Below, piece after piece: positions 35,304 to 42,954 of a stretch of 64,000 bases of DNA. The notes beneath the pieces are model-generated. The model saw nothing but the letters and a program-made list of their open reading frames with translations. It searched no databases and was not told where the DNA came from. The position numbers and the translations under genes are program-made. Source of the DNA: Parvularcula dongshanensis (lineage in GTDB: Bacteria; Pseudomonadota; Alphaproteobacteria; Caulobacterales; Parvularculaceae); contig NZ_JACHOB010000007.1 in assembly GCF_014199615.1 (NCBI RefSeq), positions 62,001 to 126,000 of the forward strand. The letters are read 5' to 3'. Numbering within the stretch: the first letter of the stretch is position 1; each line of letters starts with the position of its first letter.

Positions 35304-35349
35304 TTGACTTGCCATTTGGCGGGATAAATCGTATGTTTTGCCAATATGA
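35304..35349 (+). promoter_or_regulatory. Promoter/operator of the Xre-RES toxin-antitoxin pair
   Basis: An AT-rich island after GC-rich DNA. It has TTGACT at 35304 and the overlapping TTGCCA at 35309, the latter 17 bp from TATGTT at 35332. TTGGC and GCCAA half sites (35317 and 35338) form an inverted pair around the -10 region, consistent with autorepression by the antitoxin. Confidence 0.45.
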
Positions 35350-35365
35350 ATCTGCGAGGTTTCTG

Positions 35366-35791
35366 GTGCCCGCTCTCGAACTCGTTCACACGCGGCCGGA
35401 CGCGCCTGCACGCCCGCCCGTCGGCGGCATGAGCGACGATGACGCCGCGGCGGCCGCGCGGGCCGTCTTGGGCCTCTTCGCCCAATGGGGGGTAACCGAC
35501 GCTGACGCTTGCGTGCTGCTCGGCGGCATCGGGTCGCGCAGCTGGGCCCGGTGGAAGAAGGGCGAGCCACCCCGGCTCGGCCGGGATCTGCGTGCCCGGA
35601 TGTCGAACCTCCTCGGCATTCACAAGGCGCTGCGGATCGTCTTCCGCGAGCCCGAGCGCGGCTACGCCTGGATCGGGCGCCCAAACGAGGCGTTCGGGGG
35701 CCGGTCCGCTCTGGACGTGATGAAGGGGGGCGAGTTGACCGACCTCATGCGCGTGCGCGCCTACCTCGACGCCGAACGGGGAGGATGGTGA
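35366..35791 (+). CDS. Xre/MbcA/ParS-type antitoxin (DUF2384)
   Basis: About 141 residues from a GTG at 35366 with GAGGT 5 bp upstream and the promoter island before it; the frame is open further left to 35282. The helix-turn-helix part covers GLFAQWGVTDADACVLLGGIGSRSWARWKKGEPP. The C-terminal toxin-binding domain reads MSNLLGIHKALRIVFREPERGYAWIGRPNEAFGGRSALDVMKGG, the classic DUF2384 sequence. It neutralises the RES toxin encoded next, with which it overlaps by 7 bp. As the first addiction module after repC it probably stabilises the replicon. Confidence 0.9.
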   Translation: MPALELVHTRPDAPARPPVGGMSDDDAAAAARAVLGLFAQWGVTDADACVLLGGIGSRSWARWKKGEPPRLGRDLRARMSNLLGIHKALRIVFREPERGYAWIGRPNEAFGGRSALDVMKGGELTDLMRVRAYLDAERGGW

Positions 35792-36492
35792 AGGACACGC
35801 CGTCGGTCGCGCGTGTCGGCTGGACGACGGCGCACCGGATCGTCCGTTCCTTGTACCCCCCAATCGCTCTCTTCGAGGACATCGCGGACCCAGCGGATTG
35901 GGAAGCGCTCGCGCGCGCGGAGGCCGCGACCAACCCTCGCGTGAACGAGACGATCGGAAGGCTCGATGCCGTCCCGCCCGAACGGCGGGTGTCGGGGGAG
36001 GGGGCAAGCTTCGTCATGGCGCCCTTCACGCACGTCTCGACCGATCGGCCGAGCCGGTTCACCAACGGCACCTACGGCGTCTACTACGCTGGCGACCGCA
36101 TCGAGGTCGCCCTGTTCGAGACCATCCACCACCACGAGCAGTTCATGCGGCGGACCGAAGAGGCCCCCGGCTGGACCTCGCAGTTCAGGGAACTGGTCGG
36201 CTCGTTGGAAGCGAACCTGCATGACCTTCGCGGAAGCGGGTTCAAGGACTGTCTCGAACCGGACGATTACGGCGTAGCTCAAGGCCTCGCGAGGCGCCTT
36301 CGAGCGGAAGGGTCGGATGGGCTCGTCTATCCTAGCGTCCGCTATCCGGACGGCGAGGCGGTCGCGGCCTTCTGGCCAGACGTCGTCGGCCTGCCGGTCC
36401 AGGCTCGCCACTACGCCTATCATTGGGACGGGGGGCGGGTCGACCTCGTCCGTGACGAAGGGAGCGGCGAGACGTTTGCGGTCAGTGAGTGA
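35785..36492 (+). CDS. RES-domain NAD-degrading toxin
   Basis: 235 residues from the ATG at 35785 (GGGGAGG just upstream). The RES signature is present: Arg in RPSRFTNGTYGVYYAGD, Glu in VALFETIHHHEQF, and Ser in GLVYPSVRYPDGEAVAAFWPD, followed by the family ending HYAYHWDGGRVDLVRD. RES toxins (MbcT, ParT) cleave NAD+ or transfer ADP-ribose and are toxic unless bound by their Xre partner. Length is normal, and no residue loss is evident. Confidence 0.92.
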   Translation: MVKDTPSVARVGWTTAHRIVRSLYPPIALFEDIADPADWEALARAEAATNPRVNETIGRLDAVPPERRVSGEGASFVMAPFTHVSTDRPSRFTNGTYGVYYAGDRIEVALFETIHHHEQFMRRTEEAPGWTSQFRELVGSLEANLHDLRGSGFKDCLEPDDYGVAQGLARRLRAEGSDGLVYPSVRYPDGEAVAAFWPDVVGLPVQARHYAYHWDGGRVDLVRDEGSGETFAVSE

Positions 36493-36530
36493 TAGGGACA
36501 AGCGCACTGCGCGATACGTTGGCTCAGGCC

Positions 36531-36808
36531 AGAACTGCCCTCGCGGTCGAGAGCGAAGTCGTGCTCGTCTTCGCCACGCAGTGGACGACGGAGTTGGCCG
36601 AATAACCAGGACGGGCTGGTCGCCGCCGTCGTCAAGGCGAACGAGGGCACGATCTTGATTCTTAGCGCCGGGGTCTCGCCTTCACGCCCTAGGTAGCGAC
36701 GTCGCCGGCATCCCCTAGGCTTCGTTTCTTGGCGGGTTCGACCTGTTGGGTCACCAGCAAGAGACCTACCCGGCTAGCCAGGACCAATTGCTGCAAACCC
36801 AGTCACCC
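36531..36808 (+). pseudogene. Degenerate GH3 beta-glucosidase fragment
   Basis: Translation in shifting frames gives LAVESEVVLVFATQWTTE, NQDGLVAAVVKANEGTILIL and YPASQDQLLQTQSP. These match, in order and spacing, AAESDIVLVFATQWATE, NDQDALIAAVAEANDRAVVVL and FPASREQLPRTQHP of the intact GH3 enzyme at 56.2-58.4 kb. Nucleotide similarity is visible as well (GTGCTCGTCTTCGC-ACGCAGTGG). Stops and frameshifts make it non-functional. It shows that a second GH3 copy once stood here. Confidence 0.8.
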
Positions 36809-37152
36809 ATGACGCGCGAGCGCGCCTTCTTTGCCTAGGGGTTTCAGGTCTAAGCGCAAGCTTCGCCGACCGATGAGGCCGGTTGCCCTTCAAATTGTAG
36901 CAGGCAGGACCTTAGCGAACAGCAGTAAGGCGCCTGCACCAGCCGTTCAGTGGCGAACATCGGATGACCGAACGTATCCAGAAGCGGACAGTCGCAGCGG
37001 GACGGTCGGATCGCAGGCTTGATGTGCCGTATCGTACCGGTCGGACGACAGGTTCGTGAGAAGGACGGATGGCGTTGTAGCGGGACAGCGAGATTTGATC
37101 ACCGCCGGACGAGCGGGCGAGGGAACCTCCCCGCCTTCATCGGAGCGAGGTC
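36809..37152 (+). other. Spacer of 340 bp
   Basis: No gene or repeat recognised between the GH3 relic and the permease gene. The last 80 bp are coding-like only in the permease frame. Confidence 0.3.
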
Positions 37153-37230
37153 ACGGTTGCCTACCTCATCGAGGCCTCACCCTACGTCGCGATCGGCTTC
37201 GCCGCGCAGCTAATCGACGGCGCTCTCGGC

Positions 37231-37914
37231 ATGGCGTTCGGCGTCATCTCGTCCACCTTGCTCATCGGGCTCGCCGGCGTCTCACCGGCACAGGCCTCGG
37301 CCAGCGTCCACCTCGCCGAAGTCTTCACGACCGGCGCGCCGGGTGCCAGTCACGCCATCCTGCGCAACATCGATTGGCGGCTCTTCGTCCGCCTCGCCAT
37401 CCCCGGCGTCGTCGGCGGCGTCCTCGGCGCCCACGTCCTGTCCTCGATCGACGCCAGCGCGACGCGGCCCGTCGTCATGCTGTACCTCGCGGCAATCGGC
37501 CTAGTCATGCTCTACCGGGCCTGGCGCTTCCCGCCCAAGAAGTTCGAGGACCCGCGCCTGGTCGCGCCGATCGCCACGGCGGGTGGCTTTCTAGACGCTG
37601 CGGGTGGCCGGGGGGTGGGGTCCGTCGTCACGTCCAACCTGCTCATCCAAGGCAGCGAGCCGCGGAAGACCATCGGCACGGTCAACGCGTCCGAGTTCGT
37701 CCTTACCTTGTCCGTCTCCGTCACCTTCATCGCGACCATCGGTTTCGACGCGTTCACGCGAGCGACCGTCGGCCTCTTGCTGGGCGGCGTGGTAGCCGCG
37801 CCGTTCGAGCCACTGATGGCTAGCGCGATCAGCCCGCGTTGGCTCCTCCTGCTCGTCGGCGCCGTCATCCTGATCACGAGCACCTACGCCATCGCGCAGG
37901 TTCTGTCGGTCTAG
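37231..37914 (+). CDS. TauE/SafE-family membrane permease
   Basis: 227 residues from the ATG at 37231, with six or so transmembrane helices; the paired TauE motifs are SVHLAEVFTTG and GTVNASEFVLT. The subfamily normally begins about 25 residues earlier with a helix carrying QLIDGALGMAFG. That sequence is present in frame from about 37153 (VAYLIEASPYVAIGFAAQLIDGALG), but the frame has no ATG, GTG or TTG there. Either a rare start (ACG at 37153) is used or the start has been mutated. The central GGGGWGP loop of relatives reads GGRGVGS here. Family members export or import sulfonates or sulfite-type anions; the substrate is not known. Confidence 0.85.
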   Translation: MAFGVISSTLLIGLAGVSPAQASASVHLAEVFTTGAPGASHAILRNIDWRLFVRLAIPGVVGGVLGAHVLSSIDASATRPVVMLYLAAIGLVMLYRAWRFPPKKFEDPRLVAPIATAGGFLDAAGGRGVGSVVTSNLLIQGSEPRKTIGTVNASEFVLTLSVSVTFIATIGFDAFTRATVGLLLGGVVAAPFEPLMASAISPRWLLLLVGAVILITSTYAIAQVLSV

Positions 37915-37918
37915 CAGC

Positions 37919-38143
37919 TCAGAGCTCGTCCGCCCGGGGGTCAGCGACTGCTAGAGGCGGAGGAGGGACGGGGGCCTGGTCGGCTCGGAAGCCCAGTCCC
38001 TCGGTCAGAAGAGCCACATGCCCTCGAGGCGCGTACGACGCGGTCCGAGGAATCCACGTCTTCCATGCGTCGTAGCCCGAAGTCCTGACCGCCGCCGTGA
38101 ACCGGGGCAGGGGGGCAGCGGGTGGGAGGTTCATGCGGACCAC
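37919..38143 (-). CDS. Possible small protein after the DUF465 gene
   Basis: 74 codons from a GTG with GGAAGAG upstream, 13 bp after the DUF465 stop on the same strand. Basic and Pro-rich, no recognised domain (FTAAVRTSGYDAWKTWIPRTA). Position and ribosome site are the only support. Confidence 0.3.
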   Translation of the reverse strand: MVRMNLPPAAPLPRFTAAVRTSGYDAWKTWIPRTASYAPRGHVALLTEGLGFRADQAPVPPPPLAVADPRADEL

Positions 38144-38156
38144 GGCGCTCTTCCGA

Positions 38157-38366
38157 TTACGCCGTTACGGGGCGGCGGGCGGACCCGTTCAGCTCACGAC
38201 GCCGCTCGTGACACTGCTGCTTCAGGCGGAGCTTCTGCCGCTTCAGCGTCTGAAGCAGGAGGGTGTCGGGCAACGGACGGCGCGCTTCCTCGTGTATAGC
38301 TTCGTCGAGCTCGCGATGCCGACGCTCACTGGCGGCGAGATAGCGGTCGTGGATTGCGGTCGTCAC
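38157..38366 (-). CDS. DUF465 (YdcH-like) small helical protein
   Basis: 69 residues from a GTG behind a consensus AGGAGG, which decides the start over an ATG at 38423. The sequence RHRELDEAIHEEARRPLPDTLLLQTLKRQKLRLKQQCHERRREL has the DUF465 layout: helix, short loop with a Pro, then a Lys-rich K-x-x-K-L-x-L-K helix. The family is widespread in Alphaproteobacteria with unknown role. Confidence 0.85.
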   Translation of the reverse strand: MTTAIHDRYLAASERRHRELDEAIHEEARRPLPDTLLLQTLKRQKLRLKQQCHERRRELNGSARRPVTA

Positions 38367-38500
38367 TGAAACCTCCTCTCGTTGGGACGAGGGAAAGGTG
38401 GGGAAGGGCCGCGACCGCGGCACTAGGGCGAAGGCCGCTTTGGTAATAGTCTTACGCTATCGGCCATCGTACTATCGCCTGGCACTTGCTAATGAACGGC

Positions 38501-39421
38501 ATGCCCTCCGACCCGACGATCCGGCAGCTGCGATACCTGACTGCGCTTGCCTCCTGCCTTAGCTTTCGCAAAGCCGCTGAGCGGTGCGGAATCAGTCAGC
38601 CTTCCCTGTCCGCTCAGCTGAAAGCGCTTGAGACGTCTCTGGGTGTCAGGTTGGCGGAGAGGGGCTCAGGTTCTGTCGTCCTGACGCCGGTCGGTCGTGA
38701 GGTCGCCGCGACCGCGATCGATGTTCTCGACCGGGTCGACGCCTTGGTCGGGCTCGCCTCGCGTGGACCGCTCACGGGAGTGCTTCGTCTCGGCGTCAAG
38801 CCCACGCTTGGCCCCTACCTCATGCCACACGTGGTGAGGCGACTGCACGCGACCCATCCCGACCTTCGCCTCTTCGTCCGCGAAGCGCCGCCGATCGATT
38901 TGGAGCGCGAGTTGATCGAGGGAGTGCACGACGTCGTTCTCGCCCAGTTGCCGCTCGCCTCGGCGGAGGTCGAGAGCGTCCGGCTCTTTCGAGAACCGCT
39001 CCTCCTCGCGGTCGCGAGCGACCATCCGCTCGCGCGGCAGGAGCGTTTCGACCCAGGCGACCTGAAGGGCTTGGACGTCTTGACGCTTAGCCCCCGCTAT
39101 CACCTACACGAGCAGGTGCTGCGCCTCTGCGAGGAGAACGAGGCCACCCTTCGACGCGACTACGAGGGCACCAGCCTCGACGCCCTCCGGCAGATGGTCG
39201 GGATGGGGTTGGGCGTGACCTTCCTGCCAGCGCTCTACGTCGCCTCGGAAGTCCGAGGGGAGGGGGACGTTGCCGTGCTCAAGCCCGCCAGGGCCGGCCT
39301 TCACCGGTCGATCGGTCTGGGATGGCGCCGTGCGTCGGGCAACCACGAGGCCTACGAGGCATTGGGGGATGCCGTCACAGCGGTCGCGGCGGAGCTTCCG
39401 CACCTGTCGCTGGAGCGCTGA
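38501..39421 (+). CDS. LysR-family regulator, OxyR-like without the peroxidatic cysteine
   Basis: About 306 residues; ATG 38501 gives the usual PSDPTIRQLRYL start, with ATG 38492 as an alternative. The N-terminal winged helix is typical (RKAAERCGISQPSLSAQLKALE). The effector domain matches OxyR most closely (PTLGPYLMPHVVRRL, then GTSLDALRQMVGMGLGVTFLPALYV). At the redox site OxyR has GHCLRDQ with Cys199 and a second Cys208. Here the first Cys is replaced by Tyr200 (RYHLHEQ), while Cys210 remains. A peroxide disulfide switch is therefore unlikely. The target genes are unknown; the export operon 0.8 kb downstream is a candidate. Confidence 0.88.
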   Translation: MPSDPTIRQLRYLTALASCLSFRKAAERCGISQPSLSAQLKALETSLGVRLAERGSGSVVLTPVGREVAATAIDVLDRVDALVGLASRGPLTGVLRLGVKPTLGPYLMPHVVRRLHATHPDLRLFVREAPPIDLERELIEGVHDVVLAQLPLASAEVESVRLFREPLLLAVASDHPLARQERFDPGDLKGLDVLTLSPRYHLHEQVLRLCEENEATLRRDYEGTSLDALRQMVGMGLGVTFLPALYVASEVRGEGDVAVLKPARAGLHRSIGLGWRRASGNHEAYEALGDAVTAVAAELPHLSLER

Positions 39422-39488
39422 TTCCGAAGCTGTCGGTCGGTATCCTGGTGACGCGCGACCGACAGCTTCGGACAGTGTTGCCGAGGGG

Positions 39489-39803
39489 TCAGCCGTCGTT
39501 CGACGGATCCTCTTGTGCTGCGAACTCTACAGATTCGGCATCAACGGGTTGTTGTGCACGAGCGTAGCGATGCGGGTGATGCTGCGGGCCTCGCGGCGCG
39601 GCGCGTTCGACGGAGCGGGTCCGTTCGGTAACTTCAGCCTTCGTCGGCTGTGGCGACGACATGACGTGCCGCGGCGAAGAACGGGCGCCGGTGTCGGTCT
39701 GCGCCAAGGCAGGCGATAGGGTCAGCGGAAGCGCGACGGAAGTAGCGGCGAGTAGCGTCGCTAGCGGGCGACGCGCATCTGGTGAGTTGGATAGCAATGT
39801 CAT
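39489..39803 (-). CDS. Small secreted protein of unknown function
   Basis: 104 residues from the ATG at 39803, which has GAGG 5 bp upstream; an ATG at 39821 is also in frame. A convincing signal peptide (RRPLATLLAATSVALPLTLSPALAQ) is followed by a polar tail rich in Arg, Pro, Gln and His, without Cys. No family is recognised. It lies opposite to and upstream of the export operon. Whether it is a substrate is unknown. Confidence 0.45.
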   Translation of the reverse strand: MTLLSNSPDARRPLATLLAATSVALPLTLSPALAQTDTGARSSPRHVMSSPQPTKAEVTERTRSVERAAPRGPQHHPHRYARAQQPVDAESVEFAAQEDPSNDG

Positions 39804-40194
39804 GAAGACCTCGTTTCCCATTGCTCGAAGACGATGGTCAGGACATGGTCGTAAACTCAGAGACGACTAGACCGATAGGAACTTCCTATAACCCGTTGAG
39901 GTGCTTCGGCAGCGCAGGCTCGTTTGGCGGAATCTCGCCGGTGAATCGCGATTGCGGAACGACCGCTCTAGGAGGGTCGATAGCGGCGATGCCAGCAGTC
40001 GATAGGAATAGGCTATCAGGGTTGGCAAGCAGCCCGAACCACCTAGGTGGCAGCCGACGAAGCGTGTCGACTCCATCAACAACTACTCCAGCGAGCGGGC
40101 AGGTTCCGGTCCGCAGCGAGAGGCTCGACTATGACCCAAATTCCCGCCGGTCCGCTCGCTCCGGCGCCGGCTGCTCGCCCCGCGATAGCCTAGC
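39804..40194 (+). other. Divergent intergenic region before the export operon
   Basis: 390 bp, AT-richer than the flanks on the left; no gene or strong repeat recognised. It probably carries promoters for the small secreted protein (minus) and the export operon (plus). Confidence 0.35.
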
Positions 40195-41937
40195 ATGGTG
40201 CAGCACGAGATCCCGAGTGCCCGTCGCGTTCTAGAGCTCGTCTGGCAAACGCTGAGCCCGGAGCGCCGTTACCTTTGGCTGGCGGTGATCTACGGCGTCG
40301 GCATCAGCTTGCTCTCGCTGGCAACGCCAATCGCGGTGCAGGTCCTCATTAACACCGTGGCCTACACGGGCCTGACCACACCGCTCGCCGTGCTGACGAT
40401 CGCGCTCTTCGGCCTGCTTCTGACCTGGGCACTGCTGAACGCTCTTCGCGTTCACCTCGTCGAGATCTTCGCGCGCCGGTTCTACGCACGCTGCGTGGCT
40501 GCGATCGCCTTGCGCACCGTCTACGCGAAGAACCCGTTCTTCGCCGACGAGGGCCAGACCGCACTCTTCAACCGCTACTTCGACATCCTCGGCGTACAGA
40601 AAGCCGTTCCGGTTCTCGTCATCGGCGGCTTCACCGTGCTGCTTCAAGCGTCGGTCGGGTTCGTGCTCGTCTCGTTCTACCACCCCTACTTCTTCGTGTT
40701 CGTGGCCGTGATCGTCGCGGCGATCTGGTTGATCTGGCTAGTCTGGGGCGCCTCTGCGATCAGGACGGCGGTCGCGTTGAGCGTCTCGAAGCATCGCACG
40801 GCGGCGTGGATCGAGGGGCTTGGCGGGTCGAACGGCTACTTCAAGTCCGACCGGCACGTGACCTTCGCCCTGCATCGTACCGAGGAGGTCACGGCTGCCT
40901 ACGTTGACGCTCACAAGCGCCACTTTCGGCGTCACTTCGCTCAGACCGTAAGCTTCCTCGTGCTGTACGCCGCGGCGAATGCGACGTTGCTTGGCCTAGG
41001 TGGTTGGCTGGTCATCCAGGGACAGCTGACGCTGGGGCAACTCGTCGCCGCCGAGCTCGTCCTGTCGGCGGCCTTCTACGGCGTCGCGCAGCTTGGGACT
41101 TACCTGAACTACTTCTACGACCTCTGCGCCGCCTGCGAGGAGTTGTCCTTGTTCGAGGCCGTCGATGAGGAGGACTTCGTCAGTACGCTGCCTCCCTCCC
41201 GGACGAGCGCCGAGCTGGTCTTCGACAGCGTGCGCGGCGATGCACGGGGCCTGCCGGCCTTACTCGACTTCGTCATTCCCTCCGGAACGACCGTGCAGGC
41301 CGCGGCCAGCCTCCACGGAACTCAGCGCCTCTTCACCAACCTCCTCAAGCGTTTCGAGGAGCCGCGCGGCGGAACGCTGACACTGGGCGGAGACGACATT
41401 ACAGCGACGGAGGTGCACGTTCTTCGTCGGGAGATCGTCGTCCTGGACCGGCCGAGCATGGTCGAGATGACCATTCGCCAGTACCTCGCGCTCTCGCGCG
41501 ACGGCGTTTCCTCATCGGACATGCTGAACGCGATCCGCGACGTCGGCCTCGCAGGCGTGATCGAGAGCCTCGAGCGCGGCCTCGACACGTCCCTCAGCTC
41601 GACGGGGTGGCCGCTGGCGGTCAGCGAGATCATGCGACTGAAGCTAGCCGCCGCCATCCTCTCCAAGCCGCTGATCCTCATCTTGAACCAGCTCTACGAC
41701 ACCGTTCCCGATCACATGCTGCGTCGCGCCATCGAGGCTTTAAAGCAGGCGTGCGGCGGCACCGTTGTCGTCTTCACCAACCGAGCGCACGATCTCGGAG
41801 CGGACAGCTACCTCTACCTCGAGCCCGAGCGGCAACGCCTCTACACCGACTACGCCGCCTTCGAGGAAGCGCAGCTCGGTCAGGAAGCCTTGACTGGGTC
41901 CCAACGAACCGGCGCCAACTCCTTCGAAACGGTCTGA
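40195..41937 (+). CDS. ABC exporter-like protein with fully degenerate ATPase domain
   Basis: 580 residues: an ABC type 1 exporter membrane domain (six helices, residues 25-310) joined to a nucleotide-binding-domain fold (residues 338-560). The fold is still recognisable by order and spacing, but every catalytic motif is lost. Walker A reads AAASLHGTQR (369-378) instead of GxxGxGKS. The Q-loop has Asp (VVLDRPS). The signature is PLAVSEIMR instead of LSGGQ. Walker B reads LILILNQLYD, with Asp to Asn and Glu to Gln. The H-loop His is Asn (FTNRA). As a homodimer it could not hydrolyse ATP. It is first of a tight operon with an HlyD adaptor (3 bp gap) and a TolC-like channel. The reading frame is intact, so the loss looks selected rather than decayed. 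Confidence 0.88.
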   Translation: MVQHEIPSARRVLELVWQTLSPERRYLWLAVIYGVGISLLSLATPIAVQVLINTVAYTGLTTPLAVLTIALFGLLLTWALLNALRVHLVEIFARRFYARCVAAIALRTVYAKNPFFADEGQTALFNRYFDILGVQKAVPVLVIGGFTVLLQASVGFVLVSFYHPYFFVFVAVIVAAIWLIWLVWGASAIRTAVALSVSKHRTAAWIEGLGGSNGYFKSDRHVTFALHRTEEVTAAYVDAHKRHFRRHFAQTVSFLVLYAAANATLLGLGGWLVIQGQLTLGQLVAAELVLSAAFYGVAQLGTYLNYFYDLCAACEELSLFEAVDEEDFVSTLPPSRTSAELVFDSVRGDARGLPALLDFVIPSGTTVQAAASLHGTQRLFTNLLKRFEEPRGGTLTLGGDDITATEVHVLRREIVVLDRPSMVEMTIRQYLALSRDGVSSSDMLNAIRDVGLAGVIESLERGLDTSLSSTGWPLAVSEIMRLKLAAAILSKPLILILNQLYDTVPDHMLRRAIEALKQACGGTVVVFTNRAHDLGADSYLYLEPERQRLYTDYAAFEEAQLGQEALTGSQRTGANSFETV

Positions 41938-41940
41938 TCC

Positions 41941-42954
41941 ATGCCATTCCGTGACCAACATATCGGCCACTTCCAGACGCTCGCCTCCATACGGCCTCCG
42001 CGCCTCATCGTCGCCGTTGCGCTGATGCTGACGCTCGCCGTCGCGATGTTAGTGCTGCTCCTCACCTTCACCCCCTGGGTGCAGACGACCAGCGGTCCAG
42101 GTGTCGTGTCGACGCGAGACCCGAACGACCGCGTGCAGGAGATCAACGCCCTTGTCTCCGGTCGTATCGACCGCTGGTACGTTCGTGATGGCGACCGGGT
42201 GGCGGCGGGTGATCCGATCGTGCGGATCGCGGACAACGATCCGCAACTGATCGAGCGGCTCTCGCGCGAACGCGAGCAGCTGACGGCCGGCCGCGATGCC
42301 GCCCGGGCGGCGCTGCGCACCGCGCAGATCGATCTCGAACGTACGCGGGGGCTCTTCGAGGATGGCCTCGCCGCACGGCGGGACTTCGAAGCGGCGGCGA
42401 TCCGGGTCGAGGACATGCGTGCGAGCCTCGCTGCTGCTGAGGCATCGATCGAGAGGCAGGAGACGGAGCTGTCGCGGCAGTCCGTTCAGACTGTGAGGGC
42501 GCCTCGGGAGGGCACCATCCTCCGGATAAACGGTGGCGCCTCGGCAACCTACGTCTCCGCCGGCGATCCCGTTGCCATGTTCCAACCCGAAGGCGCCGAA
42601 CGCGTGGTCGAGCTCTACGTCGACGGACGCGACGTGGCGCTGGTGGCACCGGGACGTCGGGTCATGCTGGAGTTCGAAGGATGGCCCGCGGTCCAGTTCT
42701 CCGGTTGGCCATCAGTTGCCGTGGGGACCTTCCCAGGACGCGTGCTGAGCATCGACCCAACAGCGCAGCCTGACGGACGCTTCCGTGTCCTCGTAGCTGA
42801 AGGCGACGAGACGCCTTGGCCGGGACCAGAGTTCGTGCGCTTCGGTGCCTCCGCACGCGGATGGGTGCTGCTAGACGAGGTAAGGCTCGGCTACGAGCTG
42901 TGGCGTCAGCTGAACAACTTCCCCCCGCAATACTCGACAGGCACCACGTCATGA
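41941..42954 (+). CDS. HlyD-family membrane fusion protein
   Basis: 337 residues. One N-terminal transmembrane helix (residues 22-44) anchors a periplasmic adaptor: a lipoyl half (VQEINALVSGRIDRWYVRDGDRVAAGDPIVRI), a coiled-coil hairpin (residues 98-180, ERLSREREQLTAGRDAAR onward), the second lipoyl half (VRAPREGTILRI) and a beta-barrel. It would connect the inner-membrane partner upstream with the outer-membrane channel downstream. It starts 3 bp after the ABC gene and overlaps the channel gene by 4 bp (ATGA). Confidence 0.92.
   Translation: MPFRDQHIGHFQTLASIRPPRLIVAVALMLTLAVAMLVLLLTFTPWVQTTSGPGVVSTRDPNDRVQEINALVSGRIDRWYVRDGDRVAAGDPIVRIADNDPQLIERLSREREQLTAGRDAARAALRTAQIDLERTRGLFEDGLAARRDFEAAAIRVEDMRASLAAAEASIERQETELSRQSVQTVRAPREGTILRINGGASATYVSAGDPVAMFQPEGAERVVELYVDGRDVALVAPGRRVMLEFEGWPAVQFSGWPSVAVGTFPGRVLSIDPTAQPDGRFRVLVAEGDETPWPGPEFVRFGASARGWVLLDEVRLGYELWRQLNNFPPQYSTGTTS

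Noticed and set aside
34682-35684. Long minus-strand frames opposite the end of repC and the antitoxin.
   Set aside because: Arg/Ala/Pro-rich shadows of the plus-strand genes.
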